Positions 1-33,547 of a stretch of DNA of 64,000 bases are shown here, in pieces. Location of the stretch: assembly GCF_954871325.1 (NCBI RefSeq), contig NC_088775.1, forward strand, positions 82,809,561 through 82,873,560, read 5' to 3'. Origin of the DNA: Gordionus sp. m RMFG-2023. Its lineage: Eukaryota > Nematomorpha > Gordioida > Chordodea > Parachordodidae. Position 1 is the stretch's first letter. Every line of letters begins with the position of its first letter. A program made the translations under genes and the position numbers. The notes under the pieces were generated by a model. That model did not search any database. It was not told the DNA's origin and was given only the letters and a program-made list of their open reading frames with translations.

Positions 1-1067
1 AATCCTATGTAATTAATCCGACAATCTCCAATTGAAAATAATGTTAAAAGCGTCATATTGGATGTGGATATCATAAATTAGATTTGCTGAGGTATTAATA
101 CTTTTTATTTAAATTGGAGTAAATCAAATTGTTAATTTAAAAAATAAATAGGCATTTATTTTAAAAAATGTTGAATAAAATTTTTCTATACATTTAATGC
201 TAAAAATATATTTAAAAGAGATGAATTTATTGAGAAAATAACATATTTTATTGTAAATTGGTTGTCAAATAAAAATTAATCAGTTTCAACAATAAAAGAG
301 CGAGCCAAGTGACCCGTGGTCTGATCTGAGAAATAGTTGTAGTTAATATACATTTTATTAATTTATTCTTTTACCGTAATTTGATCCAAGAAATAGGATT
401 GAGACCAAATATATAATAAATTAACTGTTTCAAGGTTTTAAAAATTTCGATAAAAAAGTGGTTATATTGTCCATAATTAATATATTTTTTTATTGTATAG
501 CTTTGTAAGTTTAAGTAAAAATACATTAGTATTGTAAAAGTGTACACCAACCAATAAAATCATTTTTATACATCTAGTGGAGCGGGTTAAATTTTAAAAA
601 CCATAAACGGGTGATCAGGGAAAATTAAAACGATTGACTAGCAGGCTCTCGGGTTGAAGACCTGCCAATTGCAGAACTTCTGACATCAATAGAAATATTA
701 TTGAACTCGAGATTGAGAAATCCTCTTGAATCATTTTAATCGCTAATATGAGTGGATTTTTATTAGCTAACTCATGCGTTATAATAATGCATTCATGTGT
801 AATGATGGGGGTTTTTAATTTTAATTCATCTTTTCAAAAAATAACTCTTTTTATATTCACAATTTTTTGATAGTTGGTTATACTTTTATAATAAATTAAC
901 ACCTCTTAGATTTCTTTTGTAAAAAGCTAGCGACGCCATAGGTAATTTTATTAAAATTCCCTAATAATAAAAGTGCGGAACCAAGGTCCAAGAATTCATT
1001 AAAAGGCAGGTACTAATTACACTAATAGAGTAGTAAAAATTTATATTTTATTTTAATTTATATGTAT
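1..1067. other. Gene-less AT-rich stretch
   Basis: I see no exon, RNA gene or clear transposon end here. The stretch at 600-740 is somewhat less AT-rich but has stops in all frames and no recognisable motif. Confidence 0.5.
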
Positions 1068-1294
1068 CAAAGCCTGCAGAGGTACCATTTGCACGGCTTG
1101 ACCTGGCCCGTTTTTTAAGCAAAATTTTTGGCCAGCCCATAATTTTTTAAAAATATATTTAATTTATTTTTAATTTTTATAGCTAATGGTAGCGATTTTA
1201 AAATATACGGCTCGGTCCGGGTATTTTTTAAAAAAATATTTAGGCCCGGCCTGGGTATTTAAAAAAAATTTCTATTGCTGCCTGCAGATCTCTA
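1068..1294. mobile_element. hAT-type MITE, family A, copy 1
   Basis: This is a short non-autonomous element with GC-rich blocks of the GGCCCGGCC type set in T/A-rich spacers. One end reads CAAAGCCTGCAGAGG and the other CCTGCAGATCTCTA, which are inverted relatives. Imperfect 8-bp target duplications flank it (ATATGTAT and ATATACAT, 6 of 8). Copies at 12239, 29174, 61688 and 63308 share the ends. It has no coding capacity. Confidence 0.75.
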
Positions 1295-2740
1295 ATATAC
1301 ATCTTGCATTCAGTTGGCTCGTTAGCCTTTACAATCTCACATGGGACTCAAAAATTTTTAAGTAAGAAAAATTTTTTAAATTTTTTTGGGAGCTCTTCAA
1401 ATTGGAAGGGGGGGGGGAGGCTTGAGCCCCTTTGCGTTACCACCTCCCCTAGCTTATTCAAAAAATACATAATAATATATTTCTTCAATGATTTTTAAAT
1501 TCAAAAAAAATATGATTGGTAATAAATAATGATTTTTTTAATACAAAAAATATTTAATTATCAAGGAAATATATTATCTGCAAACACTATACTATACAAT
1601 TAATATTTTTACAAAACCAATTTTTTTTAAAATTCTATCAGTTAATTAATTCAAAATATAATAGAAGCGAATAGTTTCTTGCTTATATCTTAATCTTCCT
1701 TTTAAATCATTTATAAAATATCAAAATAATTCAAAAATAACTAAATTTTAACAATTCCATTGCTCATTTTTCAATTTTATAAAACTTTTATCTGGTTGAT
1801 TTTAAACTTATTTTAGTAATTAATTTTGGATAATTTGTCTATACAATTTTATCTTTACCGGTGTATTTTTTAAATATGCATGCCCATTTTCTATCTAAAT
1901 AGCAATCCCACCAACAACTAAGAAAATCTTTCATTTGGGATTTTGCTTGTATAGTATCTTTCCCAACAAATATATAGAGGAAATTTATTTTTTAAAATTA
2001 AAAAATTATTTATTTACTAGCCAGTGTATATATTAGGTATTTTCTTCACTTATTAATTTCAGTTTTTAAAGTATTTATTTCAAAAATAAACAAATGCTCC
2101 CAAAAAAATTTTCTATCTTAAGCAAGATATCTAAATCGATGTTTTTTAAATTTAACCTTTTTGGGAACTCAATTTTAATTTTTTTAATATATATTTTCAT
2201 TATTATTTACTAATATAATATTTTTTTTTTAAATTTCTTTATAATATATTTAAATTTTACTATCTTTTCAATTATTTTTTAGATTTATCTTTAACTAAAT
2301 AAAGTTTTATAATAATTAAAAAATTTGGAATTGAAAATTTTATTTTAAAAATTTTAAATAAAGTTAAACGAGTTTTATAATAATTATATTTACAAAGATA
2401 TGCAGTTTAAATTCCCTGACTTAATGATGTATCGACCTTTGTTAAAAATATAAAATATTAATATAATTGAATGAGAACGGTCTCTTTCACAATTTACTTC
2501 GCTTCGCGAGCACTAATATAAAATGAATAATTACTATTCCTGGTTAAATGCCAGAAATATTTTAAATTTATAAAATTATCTCTCTTTTATCATAAGACAT
2601 CTAAAACTTTAATGATATGATTTATGCTTCCATTTGAATTAATAAAATTTGAAGGTTAATTAGGCAATAAATCTCTGTTTTTAGTTTTGTATACACAAAT
2701 TTTCACTCTTAACATCATTCTTTTTCTTTTTGAAATTCAA
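1295..2740. other. Intergenic; piece of a dispersed repeat near its start
   Basis: About 1310-1460 carries the phrase GTTAGCCTTTACAATCT, which recurs near 43940. It is followed in both places by an AT stretch and then a G-rich block with a GAGCCCC or GAGTCCC end. This is probably a degraded transposon terminus. The rest is AT-rich with no exon seen. Confidence 0.4.
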
Positions 2741-3175
2741 ATGCAAACCCTTATTTTGGTAGCTTTTGTAATTCTAACGCTGCTTCTGGGGATCAATACT
2801 GAGACTGAGACCAGGATTTGGATTACGAAAAATTCAAGTGAATTAAATTATTTATATTTTATATCTTTTAAAATGTTTATTATTTCTTTTAGATACTTGT
2901 ATTTTAGATCTAGGTGGAATGAGATACACATTTCACCCGGGACAACAAATTACACATCCAACCCGATGTATGGGATGCACATGTCAAAAAAAAGGCTCTG
3001 ATTCTCATTATAGTTGCCAAGGGTATATAAATTATATAGTTATTATTTTACTTTTTATCATTTAAATAATCTTAGTATATGCAAGGCAATAGATATTACT
3101 AATCCTAAATGCAAATTAGTTGCAAAAGAAGATCTGGCGTATCCTAAGTGTTGCCTACATTTGGTTTGTAGTTAA
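2741..3175 (+). CDS. Secreted single-domain von Willebrand factor C (SVWC-like) peptide
   Basis: Three exons, 2741-2837, 2893-3022 and 3076-3175, joined by GT/AG introns of 55 and 53 bases with agreeing phases, encode 108 residues. Residues 1-17 (MQTLILVAFVILTLLLG) are a clear signal peptide. The mature part has ten cysteines, spaced TC, RC-x-GC-x-C, SC, IC, KC, YPKCC and a final VC. The C-x2-C-x-C cluster and the closing YP-x-CC-x4-C are hallmarks of VWC and single-domain VWC proteins. In arthropods such peptides respond to infection or diet (for example Vago); whether this one does is not shown. An in-frame upstream ATG at 2687 would lengthen the N-terminus, and 2741 is preferred because the leader then starts at once. 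Family confidence is fair; function is unknown. Confidence 0.75.
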
Positions 3176-3714
3176 TATTTTTATCAATGATTTTATCAAA
3201 TTTTAAAACATTAAAAGCATATTATATGTATTTAAAAAAAAATGATTGTATTTGATTTGTGTATATTAAAATATTAAACTCTTTAATAAAAATTATGCAA
3301 CGTGTCATTATAATTTAAATAAATCATTTATCTTTTCTGCCTAAACTTTGTATCTGTAATTAGATGCCTTTTTTCAAAAGTATCTGGTTTACTATGAGTT
3401 AGAAAAAGAATTAATCTTGGCTGAGCCCTGTAATTATCTATTTTTTTTAGCAAAAACTAGAATTTATATACTTTCTCGTATTTTATTATTGACTCGTTGT
3501 TATCAACTATCTCAAAATTCATTTCCATGTCTAACTCTTTGATGGGGCTATATTTTAAATTAGCTTGATAAATTAGATCCATAAAGTAGATTTTGAAATA
3601 TAAATTTTGAAAATTCGATTAAATATATAGATTTATCATTAAAATTAATTTTAAATATATTTTTTTATAATATATATTTATTATTTAAAATTTTAAAGTA
3701 GGGCTCTATTTAAG

Positions 3715-4175
3715 CTACTCTCTAAATAAAAAAAAAAGGCAGTATTTTCAATTCCGATGCCCAAAATAATAATTAACCCTTTAAAAAAGTTTACGGTCTT
3801 TTTAGATCTAATGGAAAACGTCCAGACGACTCAAATTACTTGGAAAAGAGGTCAATATCTAATTTGGGACTATTCCTATATAGATCCCCTAGTCCCTACA
3901 AATTTTAACACTATATCAAAGAGGTCTAAAATAAATAAATATTTGGAAATATTTAATAAACGCATTTTTATACCTATAATCTCCTTTACATTAGCCACAT
4001 TTGGGTGAAGTGCTTTAACCTTCTTCAAAGAACTCGGTTCACATATCCGTAAAATTACCGATGATGTATGGGAAGGTTTTTATCTTAACCTTGTGCAAAG
4101 ACTTTCCATCGTAATTCATAAATACAATTACATCAGTTTCATGGGAAGCCTCCTTCTCAAGGAGCTAACTTAATT
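3715..4175 (+). mobile_element. LINE-like RT element, 3'-terminal fragment
   Basis: This encodes only the C-terminal domain of the reverse-transcriptase element seen more fully at 7040-9010. The shared words are WKRGQYLIWDYSYIDPL, then IFIPIISFTLATFG, FFKELGSHIRKI and QRLSIVIHKYNYISF. The reading frame is interrupted more than once, so this is a dead fragment. It lies downstream of the secreted-peptide gene on the same strand. Confidence 0.75.
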
Positions 4176-4534
4176 TAAAATCCTTTTTATTTATATTTTT
4201 GTTGTATATAATTATTATACTAACATTTATATAGTTTTTATATTTATTATAACTTGTTTTGATTCGTATTAATTAAAATTAAAGAAATTTTAAAATTTTA
4301 ATAATAAACTTGTCACAAAATATAATCAAAATGTTATTTTTTACAACAAATCATATTGTTACTGTAATAAATTAAAGAAAGAGCTTGTTAAATTTTTTTC
4401 CATCTTTTAAAACCGAATTAATTTTTTTATAAAAAACTATAATACAAAAAAAATATTTTTATGGTAATTTTATAAGCTTTGAAAAATCTCATATTTCCTT
4501 TCAAACTCATTTTAAAAAAACACATGGTATCCAG

Positions 4535-4700
4535 CAGAGTTGTTAAAATATCTAGATATAAAAATGTCCTATCTGTATCTATATACATTTTTATAAAAAG
4601 TATCGGTATCTCTATCTAGATATTATTTTAGAGGTATCTGTATCTGTTTTTAGATACTTTTAAGATACATTTTGATATACTTTTATTTAACTCTTTTTTT
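4535..4700. mobile_element. hAT-type terminus, family C (CAGAGTTGTTAAAATATC)
   Basis: The sequence CAGAGTTGTTAAAATATC, followed by many TATCTAGATA and GTATCTGTAT words, matches the ends of the element at 53645-55361. Only one end is evident and the other boundary could not be placed. Confidence 0.5.
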
Positions 4701-5782
4701 ATCTTAAAAATAAAAGTATTTGAATGCAAAATTCCTTTTTTCTCATATGAGCATATAATTTAAATAAATATATGTTAAAAAAATATTTAGAATACTTATT
4801 AAATATTATTTTTTCCCATTTAAATGTATAGATATCAGTTCAAGACTGTGGAGGATATTTTTATCATGTAAAGGAATATATAAATTCTTGCTTAGCCATG
4901 AAGCCCACTAATTATTGAAAACAATACCATTCATGCACAAAATTATTTTGAGCAAATAAAATTTATTTAGAATTTTTTAAAGAATTTTATAGATATTCCG
5001 CTAATTTTTAATGAAGAAATTATAAGTTTAATGTAAAAACTTTTTTTAAAATAAATTCTCGTTTAAAATGAGATTTTGCTCTGTCGAGAGAAGAAGCCAT
5101 CATTGATTCTTCGGTGAATTCCGGGTGTGAGAGGAGCCTAGTTATTTGAAGAAATAATAAAGATTGATACCTTATATTGGGCATATTTAGAAAAGAATCA
5201 AATATTTAATTCGAATCAAATAGTAACGAATATGAATAATGAATTATCCGTCTACCCCTTCCTCCTCTCCTTTATTATATTTTGAATTTTTTTAAAGAAA
5301 GTGTTCATTGGAACTATATTTTTTAAGGAAAATATATTATTTTGTTAAAATAATAACTAAAAGCTTTATCCTATATTAAAAATTCTCGGATACTTTGACA
5401 AATTTTATTATACTATCGTCTCTAATGAAATGGAAACTTTATTCTCTTATTCTATTTAATAAAAAAAATACTATTTATAAATGTGTAAATATTACATATA
5501 ACCATTCTTTAAAATATATTCGGAGACAAGGAAAAATTTCTTCTTCAGAAATATGAAATACCCTCCTTAGCTCCCTCCCCACCTCTTGTTCCCCCAAAAA
5601 TATATGCATTAATATTATATTTTCAACAAACTAATAAAAAAATATTTTTTATTTGTTCTAGGTGCTTATTTTTTGATACAATCTCTAGGTATCGTAAATT
5701 TTAAATAATAATAATTGTTTTTAATAAAATTAACCTCCTATCCTATAGAAAATATTTTCTAACTATATAAGACTAAGGAAAC
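4701..5782. other. Intergenic, no gene seen
   Basis: AT-rich sequence. A slightly richer patch at 5080-5250 has no open frame or recognised repeat. Confidence 0.4.
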
Positions 5783-5845
5783 CCGGCCGAAGGCTGGCCA
5801 AAAGTGATATGGGGGCGAAGCTCTCCTGGCTACGCTTATGTGATC
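5783..5845 (-). repeat. Transposon-terminus-like repeat (GCGTAGCCAGG...GGCCTTCGGCC type)
   Basis: Read on the minus strand it runs GCGTAGCCAGGAGAGCTTCG, then CCCCCAT and a CAGCCTTCGGCCGG palindrome. The same order of words (GGCGTATCCAGG, GGCTTCGCCCCC, GGCCTTCGGCC) occurs on the plus strand at 41748-41850. This looks like one end of a DNA transposon family; no partner end was found here. Confidence 0.5.
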
Positions 5846-6015
5846 AATAAAAATATATTATACAAAAAACACGACACATTTTTTATCAATGATATTTTTA
5901 TAATTTATTATAATATTATATAATAAATACAATGGTTATATTTTAACAGAATATTTTCATTGTTTACTAAAATCTATCTAATTTATTTATTTTAATAAAA
6001 ATAATATATAAATAT

Positions 6016-26942
<20,927 letters not shown>

Positions 26943-28470
26943 TCTTTATATATATATTATTATTATAATAGTATTATAATTTGACTTATATTTCAATCTA
27001 TAAATGCGAATTTTTATTTTTCATTATTATTATAATTTTGTATATAAGTAGTAAATGTCGAAAAATTATGCAAAATGTAACATAGATATTAATTTATTAT
27101 ATGGGCAAAAAAAAAGTTATGTTCTTTACACACAAAAAAAAATTATTTAAAATTAGTATATATTTACACTTTATATTTTTACATTAGTTTTGCCCGTTAT
27201 TGATCTTTTATATAAAAATTGAATTAAAATAATAATATAATATAATATACATTAAATCGAAACAGGATAATTAATTTTAAATTAAAGTAAGAACTTTTTT
27301 AATTCGAGCATTAGACACATAAATATTATTTTATCAGAAACAACATTTGCACAAATTGTGCTTACTAAGATTGCAAATGTTTCTAATTAGACAGATTGTT
27401 TTGAATTTAGTAGTATTTTTTATTTAAAAAAATTAAATTAAGATTTATACAGAGATTATGCATGGTTTCATAAATAAAGAAAAAATTTGCATTTATTTAT
27501 GCTGGAATTGGATCAATTCACATTTTTTTTCAATTAAATATATATATGTTTCTTCTTTTTACAAATATACTAACATGAAAAGTTATAATAATGTATATAT
27601 TTATGGTTGTTTAGATTGGTATATTTATTAAATAACTTTATATAACTAAGATTTTATAATAACGATTTAAGTAATTGGATATTATTAGCAGCCCTCTAAA
27701 AAGTATTTAATATTTATAGTTATATAATTTTTTATTATAATATTTATAACTTAAATATAAAAAAAAGTAAAATTTTATATTATATTTATATTATAAATAT
27801 TTTATCACGGTAAACCTATCTAACACCAAAAAAATAATTTCATACTAACTTATAGTAATTATTGGGTCATTTATCTTTTTTTATACATAATATATTTGGG
27901 CAATTATATTATAATTAGAGATTTCTATTTATGATAAGAAATTAACAATCATATTTTATTTTTTTAAATTATCTATATTATTTAAGATTAAGCCTATAAA
28001 AGGTCAAGCAACACATAGTAATTATAATGTATAAGCATTTTTTTAAAATAATTTATATAAGTTTGTGTAGAGTGAAACGTCGTGGGTTTAATTATACTAA
28101 TTGAAAATTTTGATTCTTCGACACGTTTGTTTATACAATATACTATGAATTACTATTAATAATAAAAAATTCTATTTTTATAATTAATTTAATTATATAA
28201 AGTGATTTCATTAATTATAGCCTTCTGTAAGTCAAACTAATGACCATAATAATATTTGAGCAAAAAGTTTCTGTAATATAACAATTTAATTATATACTAA
28301 CCATCTTTTTATTTAATCATTCAAAAATATCAAAAAAAATATTCAGAACTCTCAATTGATTTCCTGCGTTAAGAATTGATTGCATTTTTTTTATCAAAAG
28401 AACAATAATTAAAAGTGTGTGTTTGTATAATTAAGTATATACAATCAAATGAAAATATTGTTATGATCGC
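26943..28470. other. Upstream flank of colmedin, no gene seen
   Basis: Extremely AT-rich, with many TATATA and TAATAAT runs. The colmedin promoter should lie at its left edge but no defined element can be named. No exon was recognised. Confidence 0.4.
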
Positions 28471-28479
28471 CATTTTCCT

Positions 28480-30985
28480 TCTATCATGGGTACAATCTAG
28501 ATTTTATACTACCATCCATTAGTGCTCTCTCAAGCTTCCTTTCGTTGAGATTATCTTTTTCGTCAACAAGTTTGGATTTTATCAAGTTCCCTACCTTTTA
28601 GACATTATCATTAAATTAGTCCGATGGGACACAAGCCCTTTTCTTCCTTCCAATTCTGTTCAAAAACTATTTTATGAATCCCTCCAAAGAAAAGGCTAAT
28701 TAGATTTAACCGTGGTTCATCCATACTTCTAAAAATTACCACAAATAGTTTGATGCACTACTCATTAGCCATTTAGATCTTTAAACTCGGCGATGATTGG
28801 TTCAAAGTGACAGTCTGACTTTGATTAAATTTTAAAATGGTAAATTGCAGGGGTGTAATAAAAAGTATAGCCAACTTTTAAATGAGAATATCAATCATTC
28901 ATTGTCAATTTTACACCTGAAGCGTTTCCATTTCCCAAACAACCCCCCTTCATATTTTTCTTCCAGCCCATAAATATCAGGTGATGCTACACTTACCTAT
29001 TGGGATAGCAAAACCCCAGTGGTACAACATCTTTTCGGAGCTATTCAGATAGTAAATTTTTCGATTCATCTAAACGAATTAAATATTAATAGCAATTCAT
29101 TTTTCATGGCTGTTTTAGAATAGGCCTATCGCACAATTAATGCAAATAAATATGGAGATATTATTAAACTAATCTAAGACCTGCAGGCCCGTATTTTAAA
29201 TTTTTTCAAATATATCCGGGCTGGGCCGGGCCTGAAAATCTTTTTAAAAAAATATCCGGGCCGGGCCGTATATTTTAAAATCAAATATTTGAAATCGCCA
29301 ATATTAGCTATAAAAATCAAAAATAAATAAAATATATTTTAAAAAAATCCGAGCCGGGCCGAAAATAATTTTTGAAAAAAAATCTGGGCCGGGTCGGGCC
29401 GTACAAATGGTATCTATGCAGGTCTCTGAAAATAATGTTGGTATTTTAAAAAAATATTTTTCCCCACGATATTTTTAGGTTGTTGCTATTATATTGAGTT
29501 TGGGACATTCCATGCTCAATGTCTATCATAACTAAATTAATTAAGCTTCTATGGGATAGACTGTGCTCGGACCTCGACAAAAGTTTATTTTTTTCCTAAT
29601 GTTTTTTTATGAATAGTTTTATTCAATAACAACGAAATTGTTTATTATCCCTCAGTGTTTATATTTTTTTCTAATTTCGTTGAAATATGATTTTTTTTTT
29701 AATTCTATTGGATAAGGACTCAGACTAAATATGATTGGTGGTACCAAATTTTTAATTTTTACTCGGATCAGGCCGATCCTGAAAAAATTAGTTTAATACA
29801 GGTTCTTTCCGATACAATTGTTTATTTAATGATAATATCAACGATCTTTTGCTCTATTTCGTCGCTTTTGTCCAATCTATATTGTTATTTTCTCAAGGGA
29901 GGGGGGAGAGGTGTATATTTTAAATCTTACCGCGCCAAAATTACCTGACATTAACCAATATTTAGCATTCAAAAAATATAATAATTCCCCTTTTAACATA
30001 TGTCAGCTTTTTCCCATCCTGAGAAATATGATCTTGATAATAAAAATAATTATTTAGAAATTCACTCCTTTTCCATAAATCAGGTCGACTTTTCTTTGTT
30101 TTGAGATATTATCTTTTGCATTGGGATCCACAAAATAATCCAGGAAATTCAGTTCAAATCTATCCTTACCTTAGATTCCTGGTATCTCGATGATCGCATT
30201 GTTGTAGGCAACATTTTCACAATCCTGTTCATCCCTTTCATCCTCTAAGATCTCTCACATATTACAAGACTATTACTCAATCGCCTCAAATGTGAGATTT
30301 TCTTCCTAATTCCTACATCCATTCCTTTAGGCACCTCATACAATGACATTAACAAAGATGAGATGACACATCTTGGATCACCGTTAGGAGACGTAAAGGC
30401 CATCGAAACTTTTTTAATTTAACAATTTGTCTAAATTAAGCATATTATTTAATTATGCAGGCCATCAATTCGTTTTTTTAATCAAAAATTACTTTAATTT
30501 ACACAAAATACTATATTCCCTGAGATCCTCACTCTTCAAATGCAGCGATTTGCTAGTTTCTCATGAAACCCAAATCAAGGGTCTCCTCGAAAATGTATTA
30601 AACATAAAATTTTCCGATTCATCCTGGCTTCAGACCACCCATCCCCAGCAAGTCAGGTGGTATTGATATCCGATCCCCGTTACAATTTTCTCTTTCAGCC
30701 TTTATCTCATCTCGCCTGGCTGCTCAAATTATCATCAATAATGTATCCAATCCTATAGATACTGACCTATCCCAGGCCCTTTTTGGGACAGCAATAACTT
30801 GTCCACCCTCAGCCGTCCTGCCTCTAGTATTCAAAAAGACACGGATGCTCATTTGATCACCCGTTCCGTACAATGCCTAATTTCGAACAGGATCACTATT
30901 CACTGTATTCTACGGGACATACAATGTCTTTTTAAAATGTTTTCAATTGCTTCTCTAGTAGTAAACTTGGCGCTTCGTCACTGAT
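28480..30985 (+). mobile_element. LINE-like RT element, decayed copy split by a MITE
   Basis: The plus strand shows parts of the element seen at 7040-9010. A WYLDD catalytic box lies near 30180. THLGSPLGD lies near 30370. HKILYSLRS and ENVLNIKFSDSSWLQT lie at about 30500-30640. FSLSAFISSRLAAQIIINN lies near 30700. A family A MITE interrupts it at 29174-29428. Frames are broken in many places. The left boundary is approximate. Confidence 0.65.
29174..29428. mobile_element. hAT-type MITE, family A, copy 3
   Basis: Ends CTAAGACCTGCAGG and GCAGGTCTCTG. Target duplications AAACTAAT and AAAATAAT differ at one base. Interior GGGCCGGGCC blocks as in the other copies. Inserted within a LINE-like relic. 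Confidence 0.82.
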
Positions 30986-30989
30986 TTAA

Positions 30990-32384
30990 ATATTTGACAA
31001 TATATTTTATAAAAACAATTTTTTTAATATAATTTATAATATCATTATCGTTAAGAAAACTATTAAAACACTTTTTTAAAAGGAGGGTTCACATGAATTT
31101 AACAAAAAAATTTAGAATATTAAATAATTTCCTACTACATTGAGATCCGAATTATACAATTTTAAAATTATATGTCAAAAATTGAAACAATGAAATATAA
31201 AAATAAATCAAGAATTCTTATAAATTTAGTATTTTTCATATAAAAATTATTTAATTAAAAATCTAAATCTTTGTCTTTCCTTATATTAAGTATTTCTATC
31301 AAATTTAATAAATAAAAATTTTATTAAAAATATTGAATTATTCAAATTTTATACAATTATTTGAATTTTGAGGATAATTTTGATATAGAAGGGTTGGAAT
31401 TATTATAATATATAAGTAAATATATGACTTTGTTTTTCTCTGTAAAATCCAAAATATTTATCGATATTTATATATTTTTTTTTTGATTTTTAGAAAAGCC
31501 TTAATAAAATAAAATATAATAATTTCATATTAACGTACTATATCTATAATCAATATAAAAATATATTATTTAAAGAAGGGGAATTAAAAAAAAATATTTT
31601 TTAAATAAAAAGAAAATTTATTTTTAAGTATGGTCGGCGGGGCTTAATGACCCATCTTTCTAAATCATTTGAATGCCATCCACATCGTATGAGAGTCAGA
31701 CAGTCTTTATATTATATCCTGTATCTATCATTTATCAATTCATAATTAAATATAAAAAAGGCGCATATAGAAAATCAGATATTTAATCAAAATTTTACTT
31801 TAATTTAAGAAATTTAATTTAAAATTAATTTATTATTACATATTATAAATAAGATTATTTATTTGAATATATTTAAAGATATATATATAAATATTTTTAG
31901 AAGTAGCTAGACTTTTTGCAGTTACATTTCAAAAAATAAATTTTTCGAATAAAACTAGTTACATTTATTTTTTGAAGTAACTAGTTACCAGTAAAGTTAA
32001 CACTACTAAATACCTAACCCTTATAAATTTAATACTCTTGGCTAAAATCTTTATTTTTTTAAAAATATTGTATACTATTTATTATTTGTGCAATATTTAT
32101 TTATAATATTGAAATTTTTCATCCATGATATAATTATGAAGCAAATGCAACATGCAAGATAATTTCTGATCATTTATTTTTTACATGTCTTTCTTGACTT
32201 TCCTCTCTTCTAGAAATCATTTTTAAAGCATTGTATAATTAGGTTAATAACCAGAAATGTAAAAGGAATGAATTTCATTCACCTGCACACCACTAACATA
32301 AAATAATAAAATATTATGAAATTTTATTCATCAACCCATAAAATTATAGTAATATAAAAGGTAAATTTTATTATTTGGTCAAAT
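30990..32384. other. Intergenic, no gene seen
   Basis: AT-rich with short open frames only. No repeat end was recognised. Confidence 0.4.
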
Positions 32385-33104
32385 TTAATGTGGTAACAAA
32401 AAATTAAATTCTCCATTATATGAGTTATAATGATAAAAATAATTGTGTAAATGATAACATAAAGATAAGGGAATTTTAATTATTAAAATGGAAATGGTAA
32501 ACTTTTCTAAAATCCAATATTCATAGTCTCGTAATACAATTTGATAATATAAATTCCAAATATCATTCCAAAAATAATATAATATTATAAATGTTAGCAT
32601 TACGAATAAATATATCAACATTAAAATAGTGTTATAAGTCAAAAAATTAAACTTCGAAGTTAAAGTAATGATTTTCTGCGCGAATGGATTTGGCAAATAT
32701 TGTTGTATATCCTCAGTTTTAAACTTGAAATTATTTGAGGCTTTCTCATTATCTTTATTTTGATTGGTTCGAAGAATGCTCATAATCTTTTCATCAGCGC
32801 CTTGTTTCTGATAAATGTACTCAAAATTATGAATAAAAAATAAAGTATTGCAAGCTATCTTGAAAGTTGCTAAAATTTCCACTAACAGGCAAATGAATGT
32901 TTTGTACTTCTTTGGCAACTCATATTTATAATATTTTTTACCGTCTGATGAATTCTCGACTCTGCTATTGTTGCTTAAATTTTTTATAATAACACCCGAC
33001 AGACAAATGCCCTCCTTTAGTAAATATATTGTTTCATTAAATATTTGGTGAATTTGTACTTCTTTTTCGACGCATTCTAACAAATAGCATTTAAATATAA
33101 TCAT
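32385..33104 (-). CDS. Orphan multi-pass membrane protein, single exon
   Basis: I do not recognise this gene. It is an uninterrupted 239-codon frame in DNA so AT-rich that stops should come every few codons, so it is probably real. Three hydrophobic stretches stand out: residues about 69-90 (TFICLLVEILATFKI), 154-178 (NTILMLIYLFVMLTFIILYY) and 200-223 (ISILIIKIPLSLCY). The loop between the first two is polar (KDNEKASNNFKFKTED), and the N-terminal 65 residues are soluble-looking. No signal peptide is apparent. The 5' end faces a minisatellite at 33119-33547 only 15 bases away, leaving little room for an ordinary promoter. It could also be one long exon of a larger gene. Confidence 0.5.
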   Translation of the reverse strand: MIIFKCYLLECVEKEVQIHQIFNETIYLLKEGICLSGVIIKNLSNNSRVENSSDGKKYYKYELPKKYKTFICLLVEILATFKIACNTLFFIHNFEYIYQKQGADEKIMSILRTNQNKDNEKASNNFKFKTEDIQQYLPNPFAQKIITLTSKFNFLTYNTILMLIYLFVMLTFIILYYFWNDIWNLYYQIVLRDYEYWILEKFTISILIIKIPLSLCYHLHNYFYHYNSYNGEFNFLLPH

Positions 33105-33118
33105 ATTATTTTATTATC

Positions 33119-33547
33119 ACGTCAATACCTTAAAACTTTTTCCGCGAAATGCATTACCGCTAACCGCTAATGTTGATTACATTGAAAAAATATTATAGCA
33201 AATGGTGATTATCGCAAAAAGAGTCTCTAGCGAATACATTATCGCGAATCCATTATAGCGAAAACAGTATCGCGAATGCATAATAGCGAATGCATTATAG
33301 CGAAAACATTATTGCGAATGTATTACAGCGAATGTATTACCGTGAAAGCATCATAGCGAATGAATTATCGCGAATGCAATATCACGAATGCATTATCACG
33401 AATGCAATATCACGAATGCATTATCGCGAATGCAATATCACGAATGCATCACGAATGCAATATCACGAATGTAATATCACGAATGTAATATCGCGAATGC
33501 AATATTGCGAATGTAATATCGCGAATGCATTATTACAAATGCAATAG
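33119..33547. repeat. Minisatellite, core ATTATCGCGAATGC (about 14 bases)
   Basis: About 25-30 copies of a variable 13-16 base unit built on GCGAATGCATTATC, with CACGAATGCAATAT variants becoming dominant towards the right. The open frame through it is an artefact of the period. Scattered relatives lie at 16090, 17566 and 37320. Confidence 0.85.

Noticed and set aside
33290-33547. A repetitive 'protein' of MHYRECNI-like units
   Set aside because: It is produced by the period of the minisatellite; no gene signals.
33119-33547. CRISPR-like array
   Set aside because: Units are contiguous, variable and 13-16 bases long, with no spacers; this is a eukaryotic minisatellite.
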